Counted from the stretch's first letter, positions 43,201 to 54,608 are shown. The stretch: 64,000 nt of DNA from Pictodentalium vernedei (GCA_031216915.1 CM062289.1:247753187-247817186), one strand, 5' to 3'. Notes: generated by a model from the letters alone, not told the origin. Numbers and translations are program-made.

Positions 43201-45230
43201 ACCTCTATTGCTTACCAGTTGGCAGGAGGTTATCAAGCTTCACGAAAAACTGGATAACAATCACGGAAGACCAGTTTGGTGAAAAGTGTAGTCTCTGACA
43301 GCCTACGGCTATCATTCCAAGCGAAACCCCCACTAATGAGATGTCCGCGTTGGACAAATCTTCCATCAGATCCTTGCAAAAGAGAGTCTCTCCTAGCGGA
43401 GGTACAGGCTCTCTTATCAAAGGAAGCAATAGAGGTTGTCAAGAATCAAAATTCTCAAGGTTTCTACAGTCACCTGTTCCTCGTACCAAAGCCAGACGGC
43501 TCATTCCGACCAGTAATAGACTTGAGCTGGATAAACAAGCTTATCTTGGCTCCAAAATTCTATATGGAGACCATTCGGTCGGTAAGGGCGAGCATTCGAG
43601 TGAACGACTATGCGGCAAACATAGATCAAAAGGATGTGTACTTTCATGTCCTGGTACATCCGGCATTCAGAAAGTACCTGTGGTACGCTGTACAAGGGAA
43701 GGTGTATCAGTTCTGAGGAATGTGCTTTGGTCTGAACCTGGCTCCCTGGGCATTCACTCGAATAATGAACTTGGTAATGTCACACTTCCGAGCTCATTCG
43801 TCTGCAGTAACGTCGGCTTACTTGAATGACATTCTACAGAGATAAGGCATCAGAATTATTCTTCAGAACGATGTTCAAAGTCTGCTTCTATTACTCTGAT
43901 GTCTCGGTTTCATCGTAAAGGAGAAAAAGTCTTATCTAGCTCCGTCCAAGTCATTCACTCACTTGGGGGATGAGCTTAGAGACTCACAACAATCTGGTTC
44001 GTCTGCCTTTATCCAGAGCGAAATTAGTCAGTTGTTATGCTCGCTTTTGTCTACACTCAGATGCATTAACAGCGAGGGAATTCATGTGACTGTTGGGGCT
44101 GTGCGGGGTGGCTACGGATCTTATTTCGATGGGTCGTCTGCGCACGCGTCCCCTCCAGATATTCTTTACTCAGAACTGGTGTGTGAAGACGCATTCGCTC
44201 GAAACCAGTATTGTTTTAACGGACCTGGTAAAACAAAGAGTTAAGATTTGGGCAGATATTCAGTGGTCAACTCAGGGAGTTCCGCTGCAGCTGCCGGATC
44301 CAGCTTTCACGATTATGACGGATGCGAGTCAGACGGGTTGGGGCGTGACTTGAAGTGTCAGGGTCATTGGGACCCTTGGTTCCTACAGAAACACATAAAC
44401 AGCAAAGAGATGATGTCAATATGGTTAGCGCAACAACATTGGATTCACATATTAGCGGACGCTCATGTTCAGATTTTGTCGGACAACTCGACAGTGGTAG
44501 CGTATATCAGGAACCAGGGCGGCACTCATTCGATTCCGTTTTGCGAACTAACGGAGAAGATTCTTCTATATGTTATGAATCATCATGTTCAGCTTTCTGT
44601 CATATACTGGGTCGTCTGAACGTAATAGACTAGTTCTCTCAGGAAGGTCGCCTGTTGCCATCGGAGTGGATGCTCAACAAACGAGTTTTCAGGCAGATTT
44701 GCTACCAGTGGGATCGCCCCATGATAGATCTGTTTGCGACGCACCTGAACAATCAGTTACCGACATTTGTGTCGCCATGTCCAGACCATTGAGCGTACGC
44801 AGTAGATGCTCAGTCGATCTCATGGGATGGAATGATAGGATTTGCTACTAGAGGGATCACCCCATGATAGATCTGTTTGCGATGCACCGGAACAATTTGT
44901 TAGCGTCGTTCATGTTGCCATGCCTAGACCATTGAGCGTATGCAGTAGACGCTCTGCCAATCTCATGGGGATAAGTGATAGGATACGCATATCCTCCAAC
45001 TCCGTTGATTCAGCAGATTCTGTAAAAGATCAAACAGTCTCATTGCAAAATTCTGCTAATAGCACCTCTGTCGTCACAGAAACCATGGATCAATCCTCTC
45101 AGGTGTCTGTTATGGGACATTCCCCGGAAGCTTCCTCCGTGAGAGGACCTTCTTTATCAGGGGAAGTCACGTGCTCTGCATCACAACCCGGAAGGTCTCA
45201 GCCTTCACGTATTTCCATTGTGCGGTCCTT
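43201..45230 (+). pseudogene. DIRS-C pol pseudogene
   Basis: 43276-43716 is a good RT N-terminal half (PKPDGSFRPVIDLSWINKL, ETIRSVRASIRVNDY, YFHVLVHPAFRKYL), ended by TGA where relatives have VYQFRAM. The active site reads YLND (43819-43830), with the first Asp changed to Asn. RNase H blocks are scattered over two frames (TDASQTGWG near 44320, LSDNSTVVAYIRNQGGTH near 44478). The ADSLSRKG segment is lost in a rearranged stretch at 44605-44640. The DLFATHLNNQ-type C-terminal block is present in two tandem copies (about 44700-44845 and 44850-45000). Confidence 0.85.
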
Positions 45231-46276
45231 CTTGCACGGAAAACAATTTACAGGACGAGCAGTGGACGCAATTTCTAACTGCAGGAGGTCCTCCTCTTCA
45301 TGGAACTACGCAGCGAAGTGGAAGGTTTTCTTCCGTTGGTGTAAGGATCAGTCGATACACGTTTATGATCCGTCCATACCAAATATTGCCAATTTCTTGG
45401 TCTACATGTTTGACGTTCTCAAACTGCAGCCCGTCACTATTAAGGGCTATAGGTCTATGTTATCAGACACTTACGCTCATCGTGATAACTTGGCTATTGA
45501 ATCTAATGCTTCATTGTCCAAGCTCGTTAGAAATTTCTCTATTAATAGATCTAGAACCCTCAGATTAATTCCTAAGTGGAATTTGGCTTGGGTTCTGTTG
45601 AAGCTCAAAGAAGCTCCGTTTGAGCCGTTGGATGCTGTAGAGTTCAAATTCTTGACCTATAAAACAGCATTTCTCTAGTGAACTTTATGCATTATCAGTT
45701 GATGATTCTCACTGCCTTAGTGTGGGTAATACCATTACTCTAACTACGGAAGTGGGATTTCTGGCTAAGAATCAGACTCCAGATAAACGGCCTGAGCCTT
45801 TCACCATAAAGGCTCTGCCATCCTTGGACAACCGAAAACCTCTGCTGTGTCCAGTCAGGGCTATGCGCATATATAAACATCGATCAGATTTTATAAGAAA
45901 AGGAAGAAAATGTTTCTTTCTTTCATTGATTCCTAACAGGAAAGATATTTCTGTTCATTCAGTTGCTAGATGGATTCAGTTGGCAATACACATTGCCTAT
46001 GAAAATCTATCTTCGGATCAACGTTCTGTAAATAAGATATCAGCACATGAAGTTAGAGCGCTGTCCACTTCTTGGGCTTATTCTAACAGTATAGCCATTA
46101 CTGATCTCATGAAGGATGCATACTGGACACAGCCCTCTACATTTACCAAGTTTTACCTGAGAAATTTAGAGTCCATCTCCGGTGACCTTAGATCTTTAGG
46201 TCCTCTTTTTGTTGCTCAGAATGTCATCCATAATGGTTACATCTATAGTTATTTAAGCAGCCCGTTCCAGCAGTGA
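44842..46276 (+). pseudogene. DIRS-C tyrosine recombinase pseudogene
   Basis: Open from 44842 to 45678: the overlap segment, then RSFLHGKQFTGRAVDAISN, AAKWKVFFRWCKDQ and VTIKGYRSMLSDTYAHRDN. At 45673-45678 about 26 bases are missing relative to DIRS-B and D; the lost piece encodes the catalytic SARRVSEL arginine and shifts the frame. The rest is open in a second frame (45722-46276): HEVRALSTSWAYSNS, AYWTQPSTFTKFYLRNL, with His, Arg, Trp and Tyr present. The enzyme is inactive as encoded. Confidence 0.88.
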
Positions 46277-46852
46277 CGCAGTTCTGCTGCCCTCTTCGTT
46301 CTGCGGTCTCGTACCTCAGAACAAGGGGAAGGGGGGTGGGGGGGCAGTTTTTTCCCTTATGTTCATCTGGCTTTATAGTGAAAAGCAAGGGAAGACCTCC
46401 TCCGGTGCCAGTAGTCCTGAGTTGGTGCTGGGATGGTTTTAATGTGTAGCTTGGTGTGAAGCAATAACTATGTCTCATTTATGTACTGTTTTTAAAGTGT
46501 AGCTCTCTATGAAGTATTTGTATATGTTACGTGTCATACGAGCATTAATATACAATCCTCGGACACTTTTAAATGAGTATAAAGAGTCTCATTCTCTGGA
46601 CTATCTTTATATATTGGCTTTCCTTCACCGAATTAGCATAATGGGTTATGCTGGCATTAAATGGAGAATTATATATTATGTAATACACAATTACATTGTT
46701 GATGTTATGTCTTTCTCCTTTCTCGTAAAGGTGAAAGACATATATAATTCCTTTTTTCTCCTATTCTCCTGTAGGAGATATCCTTTACTGAAGTGATTGA
46801 GAGATTGGATTTTCCTTTATGTCCTAGGCCCTCCAGCCTTTTTACGATTCTG
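46277..46852 (+). other. DIRS-C 3' noncoding region
   Basis: G-rich tract at 46327-46348, 'ctttatagtgaaaagcaagg', 'cctcggacacttttaaatga' and 'tgtcctaggccctccagcct', matching DIRS-B 35770-36265. Confidence 0.75.
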
Positions 46853-46938
46853 CTAGTCTGGGCCATTGGTTGTTGTATAAAAATATTATAAATTTTAAGT
46901 AATTTGTATATTTTTTTATACTAACCAATGGCGCAGAC
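46853..46938 (+). other. DIRS-C internal complementary region
   Basis: 46853-46887 is the perfect 35-base complement of the element's left end (39174-39208), including its copy-specific 'caacaacc'. 46888-46938 is the complement of the right end (47186-47235) with a few differences. It equals the complement of the predicted circle junction. Confidence 0.93.
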
Positions 46939-46984
46939 GGGTATAGCCCTCCCATGAGTGGGCACTCATACCTCCCCACTGTTT

Positions 46985-47235
46985 ACAACATTTAACAGGC
47001 AATTATAGAAAGAATGATGGTTGGCGCCAATTTCGGTGTCTTCCTGGATACTGCACATGCGCCAATCCAAAAAGTATGGAGGACCAGATAGGACATTAAA
47101 TTTTCGGTTTTGCATGCAAATTTCGGGGATTGGGGGGCAAAATTTGTGTTTGGCCCTGGATTAATTTTTGAGTTAGCACCAGCTAGTCTGGGCCATTGGT
47201 AAGCATAAAAAATATACAAATTACTTAAAATTTAT
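46985..47235 (+). repeat. DIRS-C right inverted terminal repeat
   Basis: Complement of 39174-39385, with 'gatggttggcgccaatttcg', 'ggcaaaatttgtgtttggcc' and 'agttagcaccagctagtctg'. The NRF1-like palindrome is degraded here (tgcacatgcgcc). Confidence 0.88.
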
Positions 47236-47238
47236 AAT

Positions 47239-47540
47239 TTTTTAAAATGTTGGAAGACAAAAATTAGCGTGTTTTCTCAATAACCCAGGCTCTCTAGCAC
47301 AACATAACACAAAGAAAATCGTTGGGCAACAATTCAATTTGACATTCTCGGGTAGCACATGCTATTTTGAAATCTGTAGCAAAATTGTATACGGTTGGGT
47401 GGACAACAACAACATGTCATTAAACTCTTTGCATGACTTCTTGTCCACAAACATGCAACATTAGAACTATTATATTTCATCCTTTATTCTATTTTTTCAC
47501 ATTTGTTTCTATTGTACATTAAATTTTTTGACTCAGTATA
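47239..47540. other. Unassigned stretch downstream of DIRS-C
   Basis: No gene or repeat recognised. If DIRS-C split the Tc1-like element, the other end of that element should lie here, but I could not match a terminal inverted repeat by eye. Confidence 0.4.
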
Positions 47541-47646
47541 TTTTATTAGTCCCGTACGGGACTATAGGATTGCACTCCGTCCATCTGTCCATCCGTCTGT
47601 CCGTCTGCCCATCTGTCCGTCCATCTGTCCGTCCGCCCATCCGTTC

Positions 47647-47728
<82 letters not shown>

Positions 47729-48112
47729 TTTTATGTTACCACCTCTCCCTCTAATATGCTTCAAGCTACACCTTTCATATTTGGTACATGGATAAATGGT
47801 TCTGAGGGGATGATGCACAGTCAATATTTATTTTTCAAAATCCAAGATTGCAGAATGGCAGCCATTTTTGTTGTGTTTTTTAAGCTTTTTTCTCTATTTT
47901 ATGTTACCACCCCTCCCTCCAACATGGTTCAAGCTACGCCTTTCATATATGGTACATGGATAAAGGGTTGTGAGGGGATTATGCACGCTCAATATTTTTT
48001 TTTCAAAATCCAAGATGCTTAAAAACTCTAGTGTCTTCTGTGACAAAAACACCTTATGTCACAAAAGCGCCGTAGGGGACTAATACCACCTCGGTGGTCA
48101 AACACTTGTATT
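47541..48112 (+). mobile_element. Hairpin-headed element with (TCTG)n
   Basis: Starts with the perfect palindrome AGTCCCGTACGGGACT (47548-47563). 'gtccatccgtctgtccgtct'-type sequence follows, grading into a (TCTG)n run of about 80 bp (47647-47727). Two monomers of about 167 bp follow ('ttttatgttaccacc', 'catggataaa', 'caaaatccaagat' at 47731 and 47898). The 3' end has 'gtaggggactaata' and the hairpin CCACC/GGTGG (48086-48097). It has replaced or displaced the left ITR of DIRS-D. Confidence 0.8.
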
Positions 48113-48395
48113 ATAGTATAGCGCAGTCATCATGTTATAAAGTAGGATACATGTAAAAAATTATGCCGGTAGTGTAGCTTCAGTTTTTTAGTGTTTGTCC
48201 ACACTTAGGCTCTCTCGGGACGCCCTTGGGAACATAGGCTTTTTTCAAAAAAATTTCGGAAATTTTTTTTTTGTAATTTTAGTTTTTTCTTTCAAGACGA
48301 TTTTGATTGCCGTATATATTTTATATCCTTAATATGTGTAAATAATTTGATTGTTTAGGAGTGCAGTGGACTTAGTCTTTGGCTTGAATATTATT
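48113..48395 (+). other. DIRS-D 5' leader remnant
   Basis: 'ggatacatgt', 'ggtagtgtagct' and 'tgtccacacttaggctctct' match the DIRS-A and DIRS-C leaders. No left ITR is present. Confidence 0.75.
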
Positions 48396-50498
48396 GTGAA
48401 ATCTTTTTGCTTCAAGTGTAAGGTGAGGAAGTTACATGCTTGTTGTCGCTGCACTCCTTCAGATACTTGTGCTACTTGTGTAGTTTGGGATGCCAGACAT
48501 TGGAGGCAGGTGTTGTGTTATGAGCGCGGTGAAGTTCCTATACCGGAACTATCACCACAGGCTAATTCTAGTTTTTCAGTCTCTTTTTCAGAGGAACAAG
48601 AATATGGTGATGGTATAGTGACACCCATCCAAAATGTGCTTCCCTCGTCATGCTCAGATGAGCAAACAGAGCTAGCTGCAAAGGTGCTCATGAATATCAA
48701 ACAAGGAATAAGGCATCTGATTCCATTACAAGAAGCTAGCTCGACCGGTGAAGTGGTAACCCTGCCAGTGGGGGCTGTAGCACCGGATAAGTCCTTAGCG
48801 GTCGAGGAGAGAGTATATTTGGGTAGAGCGAGCACCTCGAAATCAAAAGCTCAACCAGCGACGACAGCAAAGGGGAAGAAGCCTGCAAATTTCGCAACGG
48901 GATGCTCAGCGAGATCTGGTGTCAGATCGCGAGCTGGAGAGTCCTCTCCGTCCCATCAACAGATGGGGTCAATTGTTGCTCTCACGAGAAACTTTACTGA
49001 GTTTGAGCTAACGTCGTCATTGGCTAAACGAGGTGCTCTATCCACACTGCAGCCGGGGTTGGCAGCATTGTCGGCTTCTTCCACATCGAGTACTAAGCAC
49101 ATTAGACTGTTCACTAGCTATCCGACTTTGGACATTCAAGCCGTTCCGCGAAGACACTCCCACTCTTCCCCTCTGAAATCAGGTCATCTAGTAGCTAGTA
49201 CTTCGAGGCATGATTATGCAGAGCATTCGAGACGTCCGGCAAAAAGATCCCGTGAACACCATGTGGCAAATAAACATAAGACCGCTGCACCACAAGCCTC
49301 AGTAACGGACTTGCTGTCACAGATTGCGCAGCTCATCGCAGCTTCCCAGCCAACGCAGGTGCGACCGTCAACAGACACCGGGAGTGAGCTGTCGGACGGT
49401 GCTGGGTCGGTATGGTCATCCACTCATTCGGAGAGAGCCGACCGAAATTCACAGCTGAACCAAGCCGATGATGAAAGGGACAGGGAGGAAGATTCTCCTA
49501 CCTTTCAGGAACAACATATGGAAACGATGAACTATATTCATTAGTTTTTTCCTGAACTTGTTCCTCCTGGTCAGCAAGCTCTATCTGCTAGGCAGAGATC
49601 GCGATCATCCCTAGATGGGGAAACCCAGCAGAGGAAAGAAGACATTCTTTACTTCCCAGGTCAGTCGGTCCATGTCTCGGGCATATTGACAACGCAATAT
49701 TTAACCTAGCAAGTTCAAGAAAGAAAAATCCTTTCTTATCATCATCTTCTATTCGCATACTGTTTCCTGGACCTAGCAAATTAAAAACGGTTGGAGAAGA
49801 TATTCAGAGAGCTCCTCTGTGTCTGGATGATTGGGCTATAGATTTGGATATCTCGTTACCCGCATCATTCAATGTCCGCTCAGATGTGATCGAATCTACA
49901 ATTGATTCTAGTCGGGCAGTTCTGGACCCTATGTCTTACACAGATCATATCACCAGGGCTTTGGACCATCGTCTTGTTGGGAAAGAATTTGACGATATTA
50001 ATTCGTCTCTCAGAGTTCTTTCAGGGGCAGTTATGCATGCCACACATCATAATGCCCTTACAGTGGCAAATATGGAATTGTTAAGACGTGATGGAACCCT
50101 AGCATCGTCTTCATTAGTAGACGACCGGGTGAAAAGCTATCAAAGAATCGCACCGGTTTCTGGACATATATTATTAGATGACAAGTTGTCCTTAGTGTAC
50201 GAAGAGACTACAAGAAAGTTACCAGCACTCTTTTGCTGAGGTCAGTTTCCCAGCAGCAGTCATATGCTGGATGTGGTAGGCGAGGGAGCTCCAGTTCGCA
50301 GTCAGTGAAGAAAAGCTCCTCGTGGGGTTCCAGTAAACTCTCATACAGCTATCCAAGGAACCGCCAGTATGGCGACTCGGGAAAGGGGCGCAGGTCTTAC
50401 AGAGACTATAAGTCAGACGCTTCTAAGCCGACAGCACGAGGTGGTTCTCGGGGAGGACGTGGTTTCTCCTCCCGAAGGCCTTGCAGATCATACAGGTG
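48396..50498 (+). pseudogene. DIRS-D gag pseudogene
   Basis: The expected start codon is GTG at 48396 (ATG in DIRS-B and C), followed by the Cys-rich module KSFCFKCKVRKLHACCRC and CATCVVWDARHW. The frame is open to 49544 through DLLSQIAQLIAASQ and SELSDGAGSVWSS, reading in one frame across the position where DIRS-B is shifted. TAG at 49542 and later shifts break it. The core resumes at 49844-50239 (DPMSYTDHITRALDHRL, ALTVANMELLRRDGTLASS) and the basic tail at 50233-50499 (RGGSRGGRGFSSRRP). Confidence 0.85.
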
Positions 50499-52180
50499 AT
50501 GGTCTAAACCTCTATTGCTCTCCAGTTGGCAGAAGGTTATCAAACTTCGCGAGAAACTGGATGGACATTACAGAAGATCAGTTGGTCAGAAATGTAGTTA
50601 GAATGGGTCTTCAGCTATCATTCCGTTCAAAGTCCCCACTTAAAAGAAGTCCACATTGGACAGTTCTGGCAAATCCTTTGAAAAGGAAGCTCTTCTTGCG
50701 GAAATTCAATCTCTCCTAGTAAGGAAAGCAACAGATGTCGTAGAAAATCCCAACTGACCGGGATTTTACAGTCATCTGTTTCTTGTGCCGAAACCAGAAG
50801 GCTCGTTTCGACCGGTCATAGACTTGAGCTGTATAAAGAAACTGATTATCGCTCCAAAGTTCTATATGGAAACCATTCGGTCGGTAAATACGAGCATTCA
50901 AGTGAACGATTTTGCGGCAAGCATAGACCTAAAGGACCTGTACTTTCACGTCATGGTTCATCCGGCTTTCAGAAAGTACCTGCGCTTAGCCGTTCAAGGG
51001 AAGATTTATCAGTTCAGAATGATGTGTTTCGGTCTGAACCTGGCACCTTGGGCGTTCAGTCGGATAATGAACTCGGTAATGTCATACTTCCGAGCTCGTT
51101 CAGTCGTGGTAACGTCAATTTATCTGGACGACATTCTTCAGAGATACGGTGACAAAGATGCACTTCAGAACGATGTGCAGAGTCTACTTCAATTATTCCG
51201 ACATCTCGGTTTCATCGTAAATGAAAAGAAGTCAGATTTAGCTCTGTCCAAGTCCTTCATTGACTTGGGGATGAGCTTCGATACTCAATGCAATCTGGTT
51301 TGCCTTCTGATAACCCGAGCGTAGTTAGTCAGTTGCTATGCTCAGTTTTGTCTAAACTCTCTCACAGTATCAGCGAGGGAGTTCATTTGACTGATGGGTC
51401 TGTGCGGGACAGCGGCAGACTTGATTCTGCTGGGTCGCTTACGCATGCATCCTCTCCAGATTTTCTTTACTCAGAACTGGAGTGTCAAGACGCATTCGCT
51501 CAAAGTCCAGATTGTTTTAACAGATCTGATAAAAGGTTCAGATTTGGGCAGATCTCAAGTGGTCAACTCAAGGAGTTCCACTTCATGTACCGGATCCGAT
51601 CTTTACTGTTATGACGGAGTCTTGACAGGTTGGGGTGTGTCCCTGATACCTGCAGACCTGAAGTGCCAGGGTCTTTGGGACTCTTTGCTCCAGGAAAAGC
51701 AAATAAACATAAAAGAGATGATATCTATTTGGCTTGCACTGAATCACTCACGTAGCCAACGTCCATGTGCAGATTCTGTTGGACAATTCGACAGTAGTGG
51801 CCTGTCTCAGGAACCAGCGCGGCACTCATTCAATTCCTCTATATGAGTTGACAGAGAAAATTCTCCTATTTGCTCTGAGTCAACATGTTCATCTCTCAGT
51901 CTGTCATATTCCGGGTTGTCTTAACGTTGTAGCAGACTCGCTCTCAAGGAAAGGTCGCCTGTTGCCATCGGAGTGGACTCTCAACAAACAAATATTCCGG
52001 CAGATTTGCTGCCAGTGGGATCATCCCATGATAGATCTTTTTGCCATGAACCTAAACAATCAGCTTCCGACGTACGTGTCGCCTTGTCCGGATCATCGAA
52101 CGTATGCAGTAGATGCTCTGTCGATATCATGGAATGGAATAATAGGATATGCATATCGTCCAACTCCTTTCATTCAGTAG
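50499..52180 (+). pseudogene. DIRS-D pol pseudogene (RT active site intact)
   Basis: The N-terminal part is in a second frame up to 50719. RT 50785-51324 is well kept: PKPEGSFRPVIDLS, SIDLKDLYFHVMVHPAF, FGLNLAPWAFSRIMN and YLDD (51121-51132). A stop at 51322 and frameshifts follow. The RNase H first-Asp region is damaged near 51605-51640, whereas 51767-52180 keeps LLDNSTVVACLRNQ, IPGCLNVVADSLSRKGRL and MIDLFAMNLNNQL. This element is inserted or juxtaposed downstream of the hairpin-headed element at 47541. Confidence 0.85.
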
Positions 52181-53244
52181 ATCCTGATAAAGATCAAACA
52201 GTCTCACTGCAGAATCATACTGGTAACACCTCTGTCATCTCAGAAACCCTGGATCAATCTGATCAGGTGTCTGTTATGGGAAATTCCCCGGAAGCTTCCT
52301 CCTCTCAAGGACCTTCTGTTTCAGGGGTAGGGCCACAAAATGCATCACAACCCGGAAGGTTTCAACCTTCGCGTATTTCCGTTGTGCGGTCCTTATTGCA
52401 CAGAAAACAGTTTACAGGACGAGCAGTGGACGCAATTTCTAACTGTAGGTGGACCTCCTCTTCGCTGAATTACACAGTTTTCTTTCGTTGGTGTACTGAC
52501 CATATCTATAATCCATCTATTCCTCAAATTGCCAATTTCTGGTCTAGCTGTTTGACGTGCTCAAACTGCAGCCTGTTACAATTAAGGGCTTTAGGTCTAT
52601 GTTGTCAGAAAACATATTCTCATCATGATAATTTGAGTATTGGATTAGATCTTTCTTTATCCAAGCTGGTTAGATCAATAGACTTAGAACTCTCAGATTA
52701 ATTCCTAAATGGAATTTAGCTTGGATTCTTTTGAAGCTTCAAGAAGCTCCTTTTGAGCCGTTAGAGGATGTAGAATTCAAATTCCTAACATATAAAATGG
52801 CATTTCTCTTAGCCTTTGCTTCTGCCAGAAGAGTTAGTGAACTCCATGCATTATCTGTTGAAGATTCCCAATACCGTAGTGTGGGTAACACTATTACTCT
52901 TCCTACGGAAGTGGGGGTTCCTGGCTAAGAATCAGATTCCAGATAGATGGCCGGAGCCTATTGTCATTAAGGTCTTACCGTCCTCAGACAACCGTACACC
53001 GCTGTTGTGTCCAGTCTGAGCGATGCGCATATACAAACGTCGATCTAGCGTCATTAGAAAAGGAAGAAAACGTTTTTTCCTTTCACTTATTCCTAACAAA
53101 GAGGATATTGCTGTTCATTCAGTTGCTAGATGGATTCAATTGGCAGTAAAAATTGCATACGAGAATCGATCGACGGATCAACGTTCTGTCAATAAGATTT
53201 CAGCGCATGAGGTTAGGGAACTGTCTTCTTCTTGGGCTTATTAT
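51973..53244 (+). pseudogene. DIRS-D tyrosine recombinase, truncated
   Basis: Open 51973-52701 (MDSQQTNIPADLLPVGS, RSLLHRKQFTGRAVDAISN), with deletions around 52480-52560. The catalytic half is split by frameshifts: SARRVSELHAL at about 52827-52850, HEVRELSSSWAY near 53207-53242. The sequence then stops at the hairpin head of the next repeat, so the Trp and nucleophile Tyr of the catalytic set, the 3' region and the right ITR are absent. Confidence 0.87.
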
Positions 53245-54608
53245 CCCTGCATTTTCAAAAATGCAGGGATATAGTCATGATCTCTGTCTGTATGTCCGTC
53301 CGTATGTCCTTACATCCATCTGTCTGTACATCACAGCCTGAAAGGCTCCTGGGTATTCAATTTGAAACATTTAAACTATGCTAAGGTGTTCAGGTAGCAA
53401 CTCTAGATGTGCATGAAGGTTTCAGAATTTTGATTTGGCCCCCCAAGTGGTTCCCGTCGAACCACTTTTATTGTTAGAAAATCAGTTTTCATCGAAAGGC
53501 TCCTAGGGTATTTAATTTGAAACATTTAAACTATGCTAATGTGTTCAGGTAGAATCTGCACGAAGGTTTCGGAATTTTGATTTGGACCCAGGTGGTTCCA
53601 GTGGAACCACTTTTATCGTTCGAAAATCAGTTTTCATCGAAAGGCTCCTAGGGTATTTAATTCAAAACATTTAAACTATGCTAATGTGTTCAGGTAACAT
53701 CTCTAAATGTGCATGAAAGTTTCGGAATTTTGATTTGGTCCCAGGTGGTTCCAGTGGAACCACTTTTATCGTTAGAAAATCAGTTTTCATCAAAAGGCTC
53801 CTAGGGTATTTAATATGAAATGTTTAAACTATGCTAAGGTGTTCAGGTAGCATCTCTAGATGTACATGAAGGTTTTGGAATTTTGATTTGGCCCCAGGTG
53901 GTTCCAGTGAAACCACCTTTATCGTTAGAAAATTAGTTTTCATCGAAAGGGTACTAGGGTATTTAATTTGAAACGTTTAAACTATGCTAATGTGTTCAGG
54001 TAACATCTCTAGACGTGCATGAAGGTTTCGGAATTTTGATTTGGCCCCAGGTGGTTCCAGTGGAACCACTTTTATCGTTGGAAAATCAGTTTTCATCGAA
54101 AGGCTCCTAGGGTATTCGAAACGTTTAAACTATGCTAATGTGTTCAGGTAACATCTCTAGATGTGCATGAAGGTTTCGGAATTTTGATTTGACCCCAGGT
54201 GGTTTCAGTGGAACCACTTTTATCGTTAGAAAATCAGTTTTCATCAAAATCTCCTAGGGTATTTAATTTGAAACATCTAAACTATGCTAAGGTGTTCAGG
54301 TAACATCTCTAGATGTACATGAAGGTTTCGGAATTTTGATTTCACCCCAGGTGGTTCCATTGAAACCACTTTTATCATTAGAAAATTAGTTTTCATGGAA
54401 ATGCTCCTAGGGTATTTAATTCGAAACATTTAAACTATGCTAATGTGTTCAGGTAACATCTCTAGATGTGCTTGAAGGTTTCGGAATTTTGATTTGGCCC
54501 CAAGTGGCTCTGGTAGAACCACTTTTTTTGTTGGAAAATTTGTTTTCATCAAAAGGCTCCATGGGTATTTAATTCGAAATGTTTAAACTATGCTAAGGTG
54601 TTCAGGTA
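53245..54608 (+). repeat. Hairpin-headed satellite element X1, first part
   Basis: Head CCCTGCATTTT folding on AAAATGCAGGG (53245-53268). The spacer is 'ctgtctgtatgtccgtccgt', then about nine monomers of 152 bp ('aggctcctagggtatttaat', 'aactatgctaa', 'ttcggaattttgatttg', 'gtggttccagtggaaccac'). The motif GTGGTTCC..GGAACCAC inside each monomer is itself an inverted repeat. Interrupted by a Tigger-type transposon and resumed at 58652. Confidence 0.87.

Larger units (their letters stand above)
39174..47235 (+). mobile_element. DIRS-C: DIRS-type retrotransposon, about 8.06 kb, rearranged
   Basis: Left ITR 39174-39385, leader, gag 40267-43200, pol 43201-45230, recombinase 44842-46276, internal complementary region 46853-46938, right ITR 46985-47235. 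The trinucleotide AAT is present at both junctions (39174-39176, 47236-47238). The element lies in the 5' part of the Tc1-like transposase gene. It is longer than DIRS-B mainly because of internal duplications and a misplaced RNase H fragment in gag. Confidence 0.9.

Noticed and set aside
47503-48022. Overlapping frames rich in Val-Cys-Leu-Ser and its mirror Thr-Asp-Arg-Gln
   Set aside because: Direct translation of the (TCTG)n microsatellite and flanking GTCC-rich head.
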